The position numbers and the translations under genes were made by a program. The notes beneath the pieces were generated by a model, which searched no databases, was not told where the DNA came from, and worked only from the letters and a program-made list of their open reading frames with translations. Of a stretch of DNA of 64,000 bases, positions 43,993 to 53,161 are shown piece after piece. The number at the start of each line of letters is the position of its first letter. Position 1 is the stretch's first letter. The DNA comes from Cyanobium usitatum str. Tous (GTDB lineage: Bacteria > Cyanobacteriota > Cyanobacteriia > PCC-6307 > Cyanobiaceae): contig NZ_OY986431.1 of NCBI RefSeq assembly GCF_963920485.1, forward strand, positions 1,736,001 through 1,800,000. Reading direction: 5' to 3'.

Positions 43993-45972
43993 TCAGCCGA
44001 GGGCGGCCTGCAGGTATCCACTGGGACCGCTGGCTGCCCAGGCCGCTGGCAAGCCGGCCGGGATGGTGCCACTGAACCAGAGCCGCTTGGCGCCAAGCTC
44101 CTTGAGGTAGCGGCGCTCGCGGGCGGAGGGCGCAAAACCCAGCCAGACGCCATCAAGCCGGCCGCGCTGCACGCTGGGCTGCCGCCAGGCCCAGAGCGCC
44201 TGGCGGTCGGGCAACAGCAGCCAGCGCCAGCGGCCCAGCTGCAGCTGGATGGCCCGGCTCTCGATCGCCACCGGTGCGGCGCTAAGCCCAGGGCTAGCCA
44301 GCCTTTGACCAGGCTGAAACGGCAAACTGCCATCGGCACTGGCCAGCACCAGGCCCGCCTGCCCCTGCCAGCAGTGCGGCTGCTCGGGCGCCAGCGGATC
44401 TAGCAGTAGGGCCCAGTCGTAGCGCTGCACCCCCAGGCCCCGGGCCAGCTGGCTGGCCTGGCTGCAACTGAAGCCATCACCAGAACTGCTCACCAGCACC
44501 GCCCGGCCCTGGTGCCGCGCCACCAGCAGATCCAGCCTTCCCTGGTGCACCAGCAACAACTGGTCGGCACTTAGCAATCTGAACTGCACCGCCACCACCA
44601 ACGCAAACAGGGCAGCACCCAGCAGGCGCCAGCGCCGGGCCAGGGCAGGCCAGACCAGGGCCAGCAGCGCCACAGTGAAGAGCAGCACCAGGCCCGGGGC
44701 GGGGCGTCCCAATTGCCACTGGGCCATGGGCAGCGCCGCAAACAGCTTGACCACCGCCACCAACACATTGGAGAGCCAGGCCACGGGCGCGGTGACCAGC
44801 GGTAGCAGCGGCGGCAGTATCACCGCCAGGCAGGCCAGGGCCATCGCCCCCAGGGTGAGGGGTGTGAGCAGGGGCGCCACCACCAAATTGGCCGGCACCG
44901 CATAAAGGGGCACCACGCCGAAGTGCAGCAGCTGCAGCGGCAGGGTGTAGAGCGAAGCCGCCAGCGGCACCGCCGTGGCCACGGCCAACCAACCCGGCAG
45001 CCAGCGGCGCAGGCCCAGCTCCAGCGGCCGGGCCGACACCACCAGCGCAGCAGTCGCCACAACGCTGAGCTGGAAGCCCACATCGAGCAGCCAGTCGGGC
45101 CGCGCCAGCAGCAACACCAGGGCACTGGCGGCCAGGATGCCCAGGGGCCTGCCGCGGTAGCCGCACTCCACAATCCCCAGGGCCAGGGCCCCCATCAGCA
45201 CCGCCCTGAGCACCGAGGGCTGGGGGCCGGCCAGCAGCACAAACAGGCCCATCGCCGCCGCCGCCAAGGTGAGCCGCCCCAGCCGCGGCAAGCGCTTGCC
45301 CAGGGGCAGCACCACGCCCAGCAGCACCGACAAATGGAAGCCGGAAGCCGCCAGGGCATGGGATAGCCCGGCTGCTCGAAAGGCCTCGCGCAGCTCCGCC
45401 GGCACGGGCACCACGGCGCTACCAAGCACCAGGGCAGCCAGCACGCTGCCGTTGTTTGGGCCGGCATGCTGCACGAGCGCCTGGGCCATGCGGCGGCGCA
45501 GGTCTGCCACCGGCGTTGGCGCACGCTGCAGCACCTCAAAATCCTGCACCTGCAGCTGGCTGAAACTTCCCTGGCGCGCCAGTCGCTCTGCCGGTGCGGC
45601 CAGCAGCGGATGGGGCGACACCTGGGGGCGCCGCAAGCGGCCCTGCACCTGCAGGCGCCAACCCTGCTGCAGCTCCGGGCACTGGCCGAAGCGCAGTTCG
45701 GTGCGGCCCACGGGCAGCTGCAGCAGGGCCCGGCAGCCATCACCGCTAGGCACCGGATCACTGAGCAGGGTGCCCCGCAGCGTCAGCTCCAGCGGGCCAG
45801 CTGCTGCCTGGAGTTGAAGCACTGGATCACCAGCCGCCGGCTGGAGCGGCGTGAAGGCCAGCCAGCCCACCCGCAGCAGCAGCAGCAGGGCCAAAAGCAG
45901 GCCCCACAAAAGCGGCTTCAGGCGCAGCCTGGCTGCGCCGGCAGTGTTCGCCCCACCCCCACAACAGGCCAC
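43993..45972 (-). CDS. comEC: ComEC/Rec2-like DNA uptake channel
   Basis: A 659-residue polytopic membrane protein. An N-terminal OB-type DUF4131 region (LRGTLLSDPVPSGDGC) precedes the Competence domain with AALVLGSAVVPVPAELREAF, RAAGLSHALAASGFHLSVL and MGALALGIVECGYRGRPLG, then many helices. ComEC carries single-stranded DNA across the inner membrane during transformation. The C-terminal part (VHQGRLDLLVARHQGRAV) corresponds to the beta-lactamase-like domain, but the HxHxDH metal motif is absent. Supports natural competence together with the pilin at 62.8 kb. Confidence 0.9.
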   Translation of the reverse strand: MACCGGGANTAGAARLRLKPLLWGLLLALLLLLRVGWLAFTPLQPAAGDPVLQLQAAAGPLELTLRGTLLSDPVPSGDGCRALLQLPVGRTELRFGQCPELQQGWRLQVQGRLRRPQVSPHPLLAAPAERLARQGSFSQLQVQDFEVLQRAPTPVADLRRRMAQALVQHAGPNNGSVLAALVLGSAVVPVPAELREAFRAAGLSHALAASGFHLSVLLGVVLPLGKRLPRLGRLTLAAAAMGLFVLLAGPQPSVLRAVLMGALALGIVECGYRGRPLGILAASALVLLLARPDWLLDVGFQLSVVATAALVVSARPLELGLRRWLPGWLAVATAVPLAASLYTLPLQLLHFGVVPLYAVPANLVVAPLLTPLTLGAMALACLAVILPPLLPLVTAPVAWLSNVLVAVVKLFAALPMAQWQLGRPAPGLVLLFTVALLALVWPALARRWRLLGAALFALVVAVQFRLLSADQLLLVHQGRLDLLVARHQGRAVLVSSSGDGFSCSQASQLARGLGVQRYDWALLLDPLAPEQPHCWQGQAGLVLASADGSLPFQPGQRLASPGLSAAPVAIESRAIQLQLGRWRWLLLPDRQALWAWRQPSVQRGRLDGVWLGFAPSARERRYLKELGAKRLWFSGTIPAGLPAAWAASGPSGYLQAALG

Positions 45973-46018
45973 AGGTCACTCCGCACGAACCCAGCCAGGG
46001 TTCCCACACGGGCTGGAG

Positions 46019-46213
46019 TTAGAGGCGCGGAAGCTGCAGCAGCAGCTCGCAGAGCTCCCGGCTCGGCATCTCCTGGCCCATTAGGGGTGCCACCAGCTTG
46101 GCCACCGGGCGCAGCCGGCAGGGCCACACGGCCCGCTCACTCAGGCGCCCCAACTGGAAGCTGCCGCCGGCCAGCACCACCACCAGCAAGCTGCGCTGCA
46201 GCAGCTTCTTCAC
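46019..46213 (-). CDS. 64-residue hypothetical membrane protein downstream of glyQ
   Basis: GTG 46213 overlaps the glyQ stop (GTGA). The product [20 protein letters not shown] has an N-terminal signal-anchor-like helix, then a short tail with two Cys (VWPCRLRP and ELCELL). No family named; the coupling to glyQ supports it being real. Confidence 0.55.
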   Translation of the reverse strand: MKKLLQRSLLVVVLAGGSFQLGRLSERAVWPCRLRPVAKLVAPLMGQEMPSRELCELLLQLPRL

Positions 46214-47100
46214 ACCACCACGGGGCGCTTGGCCTCACTCAGCAGCGGAAAACCGAGGGCTTCCCGTTCGGCCAGCCAGGCCTCCGCCACCTGACGGGCC
46301 AGGGTGCGGATGCGACCGATCGTGGCGGTGCGCTCCGTGACCGAGATCACGCCGCGGGCCTCCAGCAGGTTGAAGGTGTGGCTGCACTTGAGCACGAAAT
46401 CCAGGGCTGGAGCTGCTAGCTGCTTGGCCACCAGATCGGCCGCCTCCGCCTCATAGATGGCGAACAGCTGCTTGAGCCGCTCGGGGTTGGAGGCTTCGAA
46501 GTTGTAGGTGCACTGGCCCTTTTCAAAGGGCAGCCAGATCTCGCCGTAGGAGCGTTCGCCGTTCCAGCTGAGATCCCAGATGCTCTCCACATCCTGGAGA
46601 TACATGGCCAGGCGCTCGAGGCCGTAGGTGATTTCAATCGACACCGGCCGGCAGTCGAGGCCGCCGCACTGCTGGAAATAGGTGAACTGGGTGACCTCCA
46701 TGCCATCTAGCCACACCTCCCAGCCCACGCCCCAGGCGCCCAGCGTCGGCGATTCCCAGTTGTCTTCGACGAAGCGGATGTCGTGATCCTTGGCGCGGAT
46801 GCCCAGGGCTTCCAGCGAGGCCAGATAGGTCTCCTGGATGCCATCGGGGCTGGGCTTGATCAGCACCTGATATTGGAAGTAGTGCTGGGCCCGGTTGGGG
46901 TTGTCGCCGTAGCGGCCATCGGTGGGGCGGCGACAGGGTTCGGGGTAGGCCACGGCCCAGGGCTCGGGCCCGATCGCCCGCAGCACCGTGTGGGGGCTCA
47001 TGGTGCCGGCGCCCTTTTCGGTGTCGTAGGGCTGCAGGAGCAGGCAGCCCTGGTCGGCCCAGAAGCGGTTCAGGGTGCTGATGATGTCCTGGAAATTCAC
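46210..47100 (-). CDS. glyQ: glycyl-tRNA synthetase alpha subunit
   Basis: A 296-residue class II synthetase subunit of the alpha2beta2 enzyme. [57 protein letters not shown] and [16 protein letters not shown] are strict family motifs. The beta subunit (glyS) is not in the window, as is common in cyanobacteria. ATG 47100. Confidence 0.97.
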   Translation of the reverse strand: MNFQDIISTLNRFWADQGCLLLQPYDTEKGAGTMSPHTVLRAIGPEPWAVAYPEPCRRPTDGRYGDNPNRAQHYFQYQVLIKPSPDGIQETYLASLEALGIRAKDHDIRFVEDNWESPTLGAWGVGWEVWLDGMEVTQFTYFQQCGGLDCRPVSIEITYGLERLAMYLQDVESIWDLSWNGERSYGEIWLPFEKGQCTYNFEASNPERLKQLFAIYEAEAADLVAKQLAAPALDFVLKCSHTFNLLEARGVISVTERTATIGRIRTLARQVAEAWLAEREALGFPLLSEAKRPVVV

Positions 47101-47166
47101 GAAGCCGAGGGCCGGATCATCAGCCCATTGTCGATGGCGGCAGTCCTGAGCGATCCCCCACAGAGC

Positions 47167-47940
47167 TCAGGAGGCGTTGAGCATGCGGCCTAGCGACTCG
47201 GTGACGGCTTCGCTGGGCACGGTGAGATCTTCAAACTGGTCAGCAGGTATGGCCTTGCTCCACAGCCAGCCCTGACCCTGGTTGACGCCGATGCGGCGCA
47301 GGAAAGTGGCCTCCGATTCCGTTTCCACGCCCTCGGCGCAGACATCGACATTGATGGCGTGACAACCAGAAACCAGCCATTTGAGGAAGCGCTGGCGGTA
47401 CGAATCGGCATCGATGCCAGAAACGATCGAACGATCAACCTTCACCTTGCTGAAGTTGAGATTCAGCATGTGAGAGAGGGGCGCATCGCCAGTGCCGAAG
47501 TCGTCAACAGCAATGGAATGCAGCGAGGCGAGTTCATTGATAAACGCAGACTCATGATGGCCCGCAACCCCTCGCTCAGTGACCTCCACCACAAGCCGAC
47601 GACCCACCTTCCGGCGGAGAGCGTCAAGGTCTCCGACCGCAGTGGAGATCGGCCGGAAAAACCTCTTGCCGGATCCGATGTACTGGCAGGAGAGGTTGAC
47701 AGACAGCCATACGTTTGACTGCATCCGCTCGAGAGCCTGCAGAGCGAAAATGAAAGAGTCCTGGGTGACTGCGATGTTTAGAGACGCTTCCTCCTCTAAG
47801 GCCTGGATATCTTCGCTACTAGGAGGGGCGTCGTTGGGGCGCCATAAAACTTCACCCCCGCAGACGCGACCGGAGACCAAATCAATAATGGGTTGGATAA
47901 AAAACTTTTCCAAAGCCCTATGGCTATCGCATTTATCCAT
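47167..47940 (-). CDS. EAL-domain protein (c-di-GMP phosphodiesterase-like)
   Basis: A 257-residue stand-alone EAL domain: GGEVLWRP takes the place of the EAL loop (as EVL), then WLSVNLSCQYI, VEVTERG with the metal Glu, AVDDFGTGDAPLSHM, KVKVDRSIVSG with the catalytic Lys, CAEGVETESEA and NQGQGWLWSKAIP. All main catalytic positions seem kept, so activity is plausible. No GGDEF or sensor domain is attached. ATG 47940. Confidence 0.87.
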   Translation of the reverse strand: MDKCDSHRALEKFFIQPIIDLVSGRVCGGEVLWRPNDAPPSSEDIQALEEEASLNIAVTQDSFIFALQALERMQSNVWLSVNLSCQYIGSGKRFFRPISTAVGDLDALRRKVGRRLVVEVTERGVAGHHESAFINELASLHSIAVDDFGTGDAPLSHMLNLNFSKVKVDRSIVSGIDADSYRQRFLKWLVSGCHAINVDVCAEGVETESEATFLRRIGVNQGQGWLWSKAIPADQFEDLTVPSEAVTESLGRMLNAS

Positions 47941-47985
47941 AAATACTAGGCCAAAGAGCGTTTTTGGGCACGGTATTGACCCAGA

Positions 47986-48690
47986 TCAGGCCACCAGCTC
48001 CAGCAAACCCATCAGGCCTCCGGCCAGGGGCCGATGCCTCACTTGGCTGAAGCCCGCCCGCCACGCCAGCTGCTGCTGCTCGGAGCCGGTGGGGAAGCGC
48101 TGCAGGCTCTCCTCCAGGTAGGCGTAGTGCTCGGGGATGCCGAACCGCTCGGCGGTGGGCACCACCAACCGGCGTAGATAAAAGCGCTGGAAGCTCGCAA
48201 CCGCCCCAGAGGGGCGGTTGAAATCAAGCACTGCGGCGCGGCCGCCATCGCGCAAAAGTCGCCGCAACTCCAGCAGGCCTGCCCCTGGATCAGCGAGGTT
48301 GCGCAACCCGTAGGCGATCACGGCCCCATCGCAACTAGCGCTCGCCAAACCGGTGGCCAGGGCATCCCCCTGCTGCCAGCTCACCGCTAGCCAGGGCTGG
48401 GCGGCGGCCCGCCGGGCCGCGACTGCCAGGGGGGCAGCGGCCGCATCTATGCCGAGCACGCTGCCACCCGGCCGCAGCCGGGAAGCCAGCACTAGGGCCA
48501 GATCGCCGGTGCCGCAACAGAGATCTAAAAGATGCTGGCCAGGCTGGGGATGCAACCAAGCAATCGCCTGACGTTTCCAGAGGCGATGCAAGCCAAAACT
48601 GAGCAGGTCGTTGAGCTGGTCGTAGCGGGGCGCGATCTGCTCGAACAGCTCCTGAACCGCCTCCGGATCTCCGGGCCTAAAGCTCGCCAT
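47986..48690 (-). CDS. menG: quinone C-methyltransferase (UbiE/MenG type)
   Basis: A 234-residue SAM methyltransferase. ELFEQIAPRYDQLNDLLSFG opens the protein, motif I is LLDLCCGTGDLALVLASRL near residue 50, then VIAYGLRNLADPGAGLLEL and VLDFNRPSG, signatures of the UbiE/MenG family. In cyanobacteria this enzyme methylates demethylphylloquinone for photosystem I. ATG 48690 chosen because it gives MASFRPGDPEAV; the frame is open to 48729 in the next gene. Confidence 0.92.
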   Translation of the reverse strand: MASFRPGDPEAVQELFEQIAPRYDQLNDLLSFGLHRLWKRQAIAWLHPQPGQHLLDLCCGTGDLALVLASRLRPGGSVLGIDAAAAPLAVAARRAAAQPWLAVSWQQGDALATGLASASCDGAVIAYGLRNLADPGAGLLELRRLLRDGGRAAVLDFNRPSGAVASFQRFYLRRLVVPTAERFGIPEHYAYLEESLQRFPTGSEQQQLAWRAGFSQVRHRPLAGGLMGLLELVA

Positions 48691-48961
48691 CCCAGGGCAA
48701 CACGATCGAATCGAGGCTGATGCCCGCATCCACAGCAGGCAGCAAGCTGGGGCTGGTGAAGGTGAGCACCATCACGGTGGCCAGGCCAACTGCAGCTGAG
48801 CACACCATGCAACCAGCCAGCATCAACGAAAATTCCCTGCGATCACTGGCGGCCTGCATCAGCTGCAGGGCCCACGCAATCAAAGCCACCACAGCCGCCA
48901 CCATGCCGAGGGCAATTGCGGTAGAGGCGGGAGGCGGCAGTACGGGAAGGGCGGAAAACAA
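48677..48961 (-). CDS. hypothetical two-helix membrane protein
   Basis: A 94-residue protein with helices at about 12-37 (STAIALGMVAAVVALIAWAL) and 45-70 (LMLAGCMVCSAAVGLATVMV) and a short acidic end. No family recognised. Its end overlaps menG by 14 nt in the same direction, suggesting co-transcription with menG. Confidence 0.6.
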   Translation of the reverse strand: MFSALPVLPPPASTAIALGMVAAVVALIAWALQLMQAASDRREFSLMLAGCMVCSAAVGLATVMVLTFTSPSLLPAVDAGISLDSIVLPWDGEL

Positions 48962-49006
48962 GTGCTGGCCGGGCCAAGTGAAGGTCTTTAAGCAATGTAA
49001 CGACGC

Positions 49007-49792
49007 TTAACAACTCGATGCGAGGGGCCGGATCGGCAAACCGCGGCGCAGCAGCTCAATTTTGATCTGCTCAACACTGAGGATGCCATCGTGGAGCAAG
49101 GAAGCCAATAGGGCTGCCGAGGCATGGCCACCCGCCGGACCGGGGTCGAGGGCCTCAGCTAGGTGGTCGATGCAGCCGGCACCACCGGAGGCGATCACTG
49201 GCACCGGCACCGCATCGGCCACGGCGCGGGTGAGCTCCAGGGCGTAGCCCGCCTGGGTGCCATCACCATCCATGGAGGTGAGCAGGATCTCGCCAGCCCC
49301 GAGGGCCACCACCTGCCGGGCCCAGGCCACCGCATCGAGGCCCGTGTTCTCGCGGCCACCTTTGACGTACACATCCCACCCCCCACCAGCTCTGGCCCGG
49401 GCATCGATGGCCACCACGATGCATTGGCAGCCAAAGCGCTCGGCGCCCCGGGCCACCAGCTCGGGGTCGCGCACGGCCGATGAGTTGAGGCTCACCTTGT
49501 CGGCGCCGGCGCGCAGCAGGGCGGTGATGCCGTCAACGCTGCTGATGCCACCACCCACAGTGAAGGGGATCGTGACCGCCTCAGCGGTGCGTTGCACCAG
49601 CTCCACCAGGGTGCCGCGGCCCTGGTGGCTGGCGGCGATGTCGAGGAAAACAAGCTCATCGGCCCCAGCGGCGCTGTAGCGACAGGCCAGCTCCACCGGA
49701 TCACCGGCATCGCGCAGCCCAACAAAATTCACCCCCTTCACCACCCGGCCGTCGGCCACGTCGAGACAGGGAATGATCCGCTTGGCAACCAT
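49007..49792 (-). CDS. hisF: imidazole glycerol phosphate synthase cyclase subunit
   Basis: A 261-residue TIM barrel of histidine synthesis. [18 protein letters not shown] holds the catalytic Asp near residue 11, [10 protein letters not shown] and [10 protein letters not shown] bind phosphate, and [15 protein letters not shown] holds the second catalytic Asp near 130. [15 protein letters not shown] ends the barrel. Partner hisH is not in the window. ATG 49792; divergent from the DUF2862 gene. Confidence 0.96.
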   Translation of the reverse strand: MVAKRIIPCLDVADGRVVKGVNFVGLRDAGDPVELACRYSAAGADELVFLDIAASHQGRGTLVELVQRTAEAVTIPFTVGGGISSVDGITALLRAGADKVSLNSSAVRDPELVARGAERFGCQCIVVAIDARARAGGGWDVYVKGGRENTGLDAVAWARQVVALGAGEILLTSMDGDGTQAGYALELTRAVADAVPVPVIASGGAGCIDHLAEALDPGPAGGHASAALLASLLHDGILSVEQIKIELLRRGLPIRPLASSC

Positions 49793-49849
49793 GGGCTGGG
49801 GCTCCGTTAGGCACTGTTAAGGTTGCGCCACTTTCCAGTCGCGCCGGCC

Positions 49850-50065
49850 ATGTCCCAGGCTGCCACCATCAACATCGGCTCGAAGGTGCGGATCACCCGG
49901 GTTCGGGATCGCATCTCCAGTGAGATGGTCGATTCCCTTAAAGCTGATTCCACCGGCACCGTGACCGGCTTCCGCACGGTGGATGGCAAGGGCATCGGCG
50001 TGGTGGTGGAGCTAAGCGGTGGTCAAATCGCCTGGTTCTTTGACGACGAACTCACCCTCGCCTGA
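49850..50065 (+). CDS. DUF2862 small cyanobacterial protein
   Basis: A 71-residue SH3-like protein: INIGSKVRITRVRDRISSEM, TGTVTGFRTVDGKGIGVVVE and IAWFFDDELTLA match DUF2862, a family seen in cyanobacteria and plastid relatives. Function unknown. It precedes chlG by 11 bp on the same strand, which hints at a shared transcript with chlorophyll synthesis. Confidence 0.85.
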   Translation: MSQAATINIGSKVRITRVRDRISSEMVDSLKADSTGTVTGFRTVDGKGIGVVVELSGGQIAWFFDDELTLA

Positions 50066-50076
50066 GGCCTAGGCCG

Positions 50077-51057
50077 TTGAGCAACAGCCCCAATCCCGAA
50101 GCGGCCAGCGGCGGCGGCGCCCGTCAGCTGCTCGGCATGAAGGGTGCCAGCGGCACCAGCAGCATCTGGAAAATCCGGCTGCAGCTGATGAAGCCGGTCA
50201 CCTGGATACCCCTGATTTGGGGTGTGTTGTGTGGTGCTGCCGCCTCAGGCAATTTCCACTGGACCTTCAGCGAGGTGGGCGCCTCGATCGCCTGCATGCT
50301 GATGAGTGGGCCCCTGCTGGCCGGCTACACCCAAACGATCAACGACTACTACGACCGCGAAATCGACGCGATCAACGAGCCCTACCGGCCCATTCCTTCA
50401 GGAGCGATTCCTTTGGGCCAGGTGAAGGCCCAGATCTGGATCCTGCTGCTATCAGGGCTTGGAGTGGCCTACGGCCTTGATCTCTGGGCCGCGCACACCA
50501 CCCCGGTGCTGCTGCTGCTGGCCCTGGGCGGCTCCTTTGTGAGCTTTATCTATTCAGCTCCGCCCCTGAAGCTCAAGCAAAACGGTTGGCTGGGCAACTA
50601 CGCCCTGGGCGCCAGCTACATCGCCCTGCCCTGGTGGGCCGGCCAGGCTCTTTTTGGCCAGCTCACCTGGACCACTGCCCTGCTCACCCTCGCCTACTCC
50701 CTAGCAGGCCTGGGCATCGCCGTGGTCAACGACTTCAAGAGCGTCGAGGGCGACCGGGCCATGGGCCTGCAATCCCTGCCGGTGGCTTTCGGTATCGAGA
50801 AAGCCAGCTGGATCAGCGCCGGCATGATCGATGTGTTTCAGCTGGCGATGGTGGCCGTACTGATCGCCATCGGCCAACACTTCGCGGCCGTGTTGTTGGT
50901 GCTGCTGATCATTCCCCAGATCACCTTCCAGGACATCTGGCTGCTGCGTGATCCGGTCGCCTTCGATGTCAAATACCAGGCAAGCGCCCAACCCTTCCTG
51001 GTGCTGGGCATGCTCGTGACCGCCCTGGCAATTGGGCACAGCTCCCTCGTTAGCTGA
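50077..51057 (+). CDS. chlG: chlorophyll synthase
   Basis: A 326-residue UbiA-type prenyltransferase attaching phytyl or geranylgeranyl to chlorophyllide in the thylakoid membrane. LMKPVTWIPLIWGVLCGAAA, the first Asp-rich motif QTINDYYDREIDAINEPYRP near residue 88 and the second NDFKSVEGDRAMGLQSLPVAFG near 218 are diagnostic of ChlG. Eight or more hydrophobic helices. It begins with TTG 50077; no ATG is available before the conserved region at a sensible distance. Confidence 0.95.
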   Translation: MSNSPNPEAASGGGARQLLGMKGASGTSSIWKIRLQLMKPVTWIPLIWGVLCGAAASGNFHWTFSEVGASIACMLMSGPLLAGYTQTINDYYDREIDAINEPYRPIPSGAIPLGQVKAQIWILLLSGLGVAYGLDLWAAHTTPVLLLLALGGSFVSFIYSAPPLKLKQNGWLGNYALGASYIALPWWAGQALFGQLTWTTALLTLAYSLAGLGIAVVNDFKSVEGDRAMGLQSLPVAFGIEKASWISAGMIDVFQLAMVAVLIAIGQHFAAVLLVLLIIPQITFQDIWLLRDPVAFDVKYQASAQPFLVLGMLVTALAIGHSSLVS

Positions 51058-51058
51058 G

Positions 51059-53161
51059 GTGAACCGCCAACGGCCCGCCACCGGCAAAGCTCCCCAGCCC
51101 CGCCGCACCAACCTGGTGGGAGTGGGGCTGCTTGCCGCCCTGATTGGTGGCGGCGTTGCCTGCGGCCAGGCGGCGCTAGTGGCGGGCTTTGACAGCCTGC
51201 TGCCCGACGCCCGTGGCATCAACCACTTCAACCGCCCAGGCACCCTCACCATCCTCTCGGCCGATGGCCAGGTGGTGCACAAAATCGGGCCGGTAACTCG
51301 CGAAAAGCTAACGCCCGAAACGATGCCGCCCTTGGTGCAGCAGGCTTTTATCGCCGCGGAAGACCGGCGCTTTTATCAGCACAACGGCATTGACCCGGTG
51401 GGTATCGCCCGGGCCATGGTGCGCAACCTGCGCAAGGGCTCGGTGGAGGAGGGGGCCAGCACGATCACCCAGCAGCTGGCCCGCACCGTATTTCTGAGCC
51501 AGGACCGCACCCTGATTCGCAAGCTCAAAGAGGCCGCCCTGGCCGGCAAGCTCGAGCGCCAGCTCAGCAAACCGCAGATCCTCACCGAATACCTCAACGT
51601 TGTTTATCTCGGCTCGAGCGCCTACGGCGTTGCCGACGCGGCCTGGGTGTATTTCACAAAAACCCCGGACCAGCTAACCCTCCCGGAAGCCGCCCTGATC
51701 GCAGGGCTGCCACCGGCCCCCTCGGTTTATTCACCCCTGGTGAATCCAGACCTGGCCCTAGAGCGGCGGGCCGTGGTGCTGCGCCGCATGGAGGAGGCGG
51801 GCTTCATCAGTGTCAGTGAGCAACAGCAGGCTGAAGCGGCACCGCTGCAACTCAAGCCAGCTGAACCCAAATACTGGGACAGCCGAGCCCCCTACTTCAG
51901 CGGTTGGGTGCAGCAGGAACTACCCAAGGTGCTCAGCCCCGAGCAGCTCGAGGTGGGTGGTTTGACAGTGCGCAGCAGCGTCAATTTGGCCTGGCAGGAG
52001 AAGGCCCAGTCGGCCGTGAACAGATATGCCAGCGGCAGCATGCAGGGCGCTCTGGTGGCGATGGAGCCAGGAACCGGCCTAGTGCGGGCGATGGTGGGCG
52101 GCACCGACTTCAAGGACAGCCAGTTCAATCGGGCAGCCCAGGCCCTGCGCTCGCCCGGCTCCACCTTCAAGTTGTTTGTTTATCTCACGGCCCTGCAGCA
52201 GGGAATGCTGCCGGAGCGGCTATTCCGCGATTCGGCCCGCTGCTTTGCTGGCTATTGCCCCAAGAATTTCGGCAACCGTTACTTCGGCTCGGTGTCGATG
52301 GTGATGGCGCTGCAAAACTCGCTCAACACGGTGGCGGTGGGGCTGCTCAAAGAGCTGGGCTTCGACAAGGTGATCGAAACGGCCAAGAGCCTCGGCATCA
52401 CCCGAGAGCTGGGGCGCTTCTACCCCCTCGCCCTCGGCGCCACCGAGCAAACCGTGGTGGACATGACCGCCGCCTACGCCGCCATCAATAACGGTGGCAT
52501 CTACGTGAAACCAACACCATTTGAGGAGATCCTCGGCCCCGATGGCGAGCTGCTGTGGAGCCGCCGGGTGGATGGTGATCAAGGGCGCCGGGCCGTCAAT
52601 AGCGACATCGCGGCCCTGATGCTGTGGATGCTGGAGCGGGCGGTGCGGTCGGGCACGGGCGGCGGCGCGGCCCTGCCGGACCGGCCCGTGGCCGGCAAGA
52701 CGGGCACCTCAGAGGGGGGGCGCGACCTGTGGTTTATCGGCTCGATTCCCCAGCTCACCACCGGGGTGTGGCTGGGCTACGACGACAGCCGCACCACCAA
52801 GAGCACCAGCGTGGTGGCCACCTACGCCTGGCGGGCTTTTATGGCGCCGATCAGCAAGGACCTGCCAGTGCGCCAGTTTCCGCCCAAGCCGCAGCTAGCG
52901 GACACCTACCGGCTCGATAAAAAGCCAGCTGAGCGCCGCCGTGAACCGGCAGCCAGCCCCGAAAGCTTGGGCGAGCCGGCACCCCAGCCGTTGGAGGAGC
53001 TAGATCCCACCCCCAGCCTCAACGAGCAGCCCAACGCCCCAGCCGCAGCCCAGCCCCAAACACCAAGCACCCCTGCTGCCCCCAGCCCGGCACCGGCCCC
53101 ACCGCCGCCGCCGCTGGAAGCTCCGCCACCCCCGGTGGTGGCGCCACCACCATCCCCTTAA
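51059..53161 (+). CDS. class A penicillin-binding protein (PBP1A-type)
   Basis: A 700-residue bifunctional peptidoglycan synthase. An N-terminal helix (VGVGLLAALIGGGVACG) is followed by a glycosyltransferase domain (FIAAEDRRFYQHNGIDPVG with the catalytic Glu, GASTITQQLARTVFLSQDRT, LNVVYLGSSAYGV). The transpeptidase domain has SPGSTFK (Ser nucleophile), NSLNTVA and AGKTGTSEGG. From about 620 on the tail is Pro/Ala/Glu-rich and probably disordered. GTG 51059 just after the chlG stop; the frame from 51032 overlaps chlG. Confidence 0.94.
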   Translation: MNRQRPATGKAPQPRRTNLVGVGLLAALIGGGVACGQAALVAGFDSLLPDARGINHFNRPGTLTILSADGQVVHKIGPVTREKLTPETMPPLVQQAFIAAEDRRFYQHNGIDPVGIARAMVRNLRKGSVEEGASTITQQLARTVFLSQDRTLIRKLKEAALAGKLERQLSKPQILTEYLNVVYLGSSAYGVADAAWVYFTKTPDQLTLPEAALIAGLPPAPSVYSPLVNPDLALERRAVVLRRMEEAGFISVSEQQQAEAAPLQLKPAEPKYWDSRAPYFSGWVQQELPKVLSPEQLEVGGLTVRSSVNLAWQEKAQSAVNRYASGSMQGALVAMEPGTGLVRAMVGGTDFKDSQFNRAAQALRSPGSTFKLFVYLTALQQGMLPERLFRDSARCFAGYCPKNFGNRYFGSVSMVMALQNSLNTVAVGLLKELGFDKVIETAKSLGITRELGRFYPLALGATEQTVVDMTAAYAAINNGGIYVKPTPFEEILGPDGELLWSRRVDGDQGRRAVNSDIAALMLWMLERAVRSGTGGGAALPDRPVAGKTGTSEGGRDLWFIGSIPQLTTGVWLGYDDSRTTKSTSVVATYAWRAFMAPISKDLPVRQFPPKPQLADTYRLDKKPAERRREPAASPESLGEPAPQPLEELDPTPSLNEQPNAPAAAQPQTPSTPAAPSPAPAPPPPPLEAPPPPVVAPPPSP

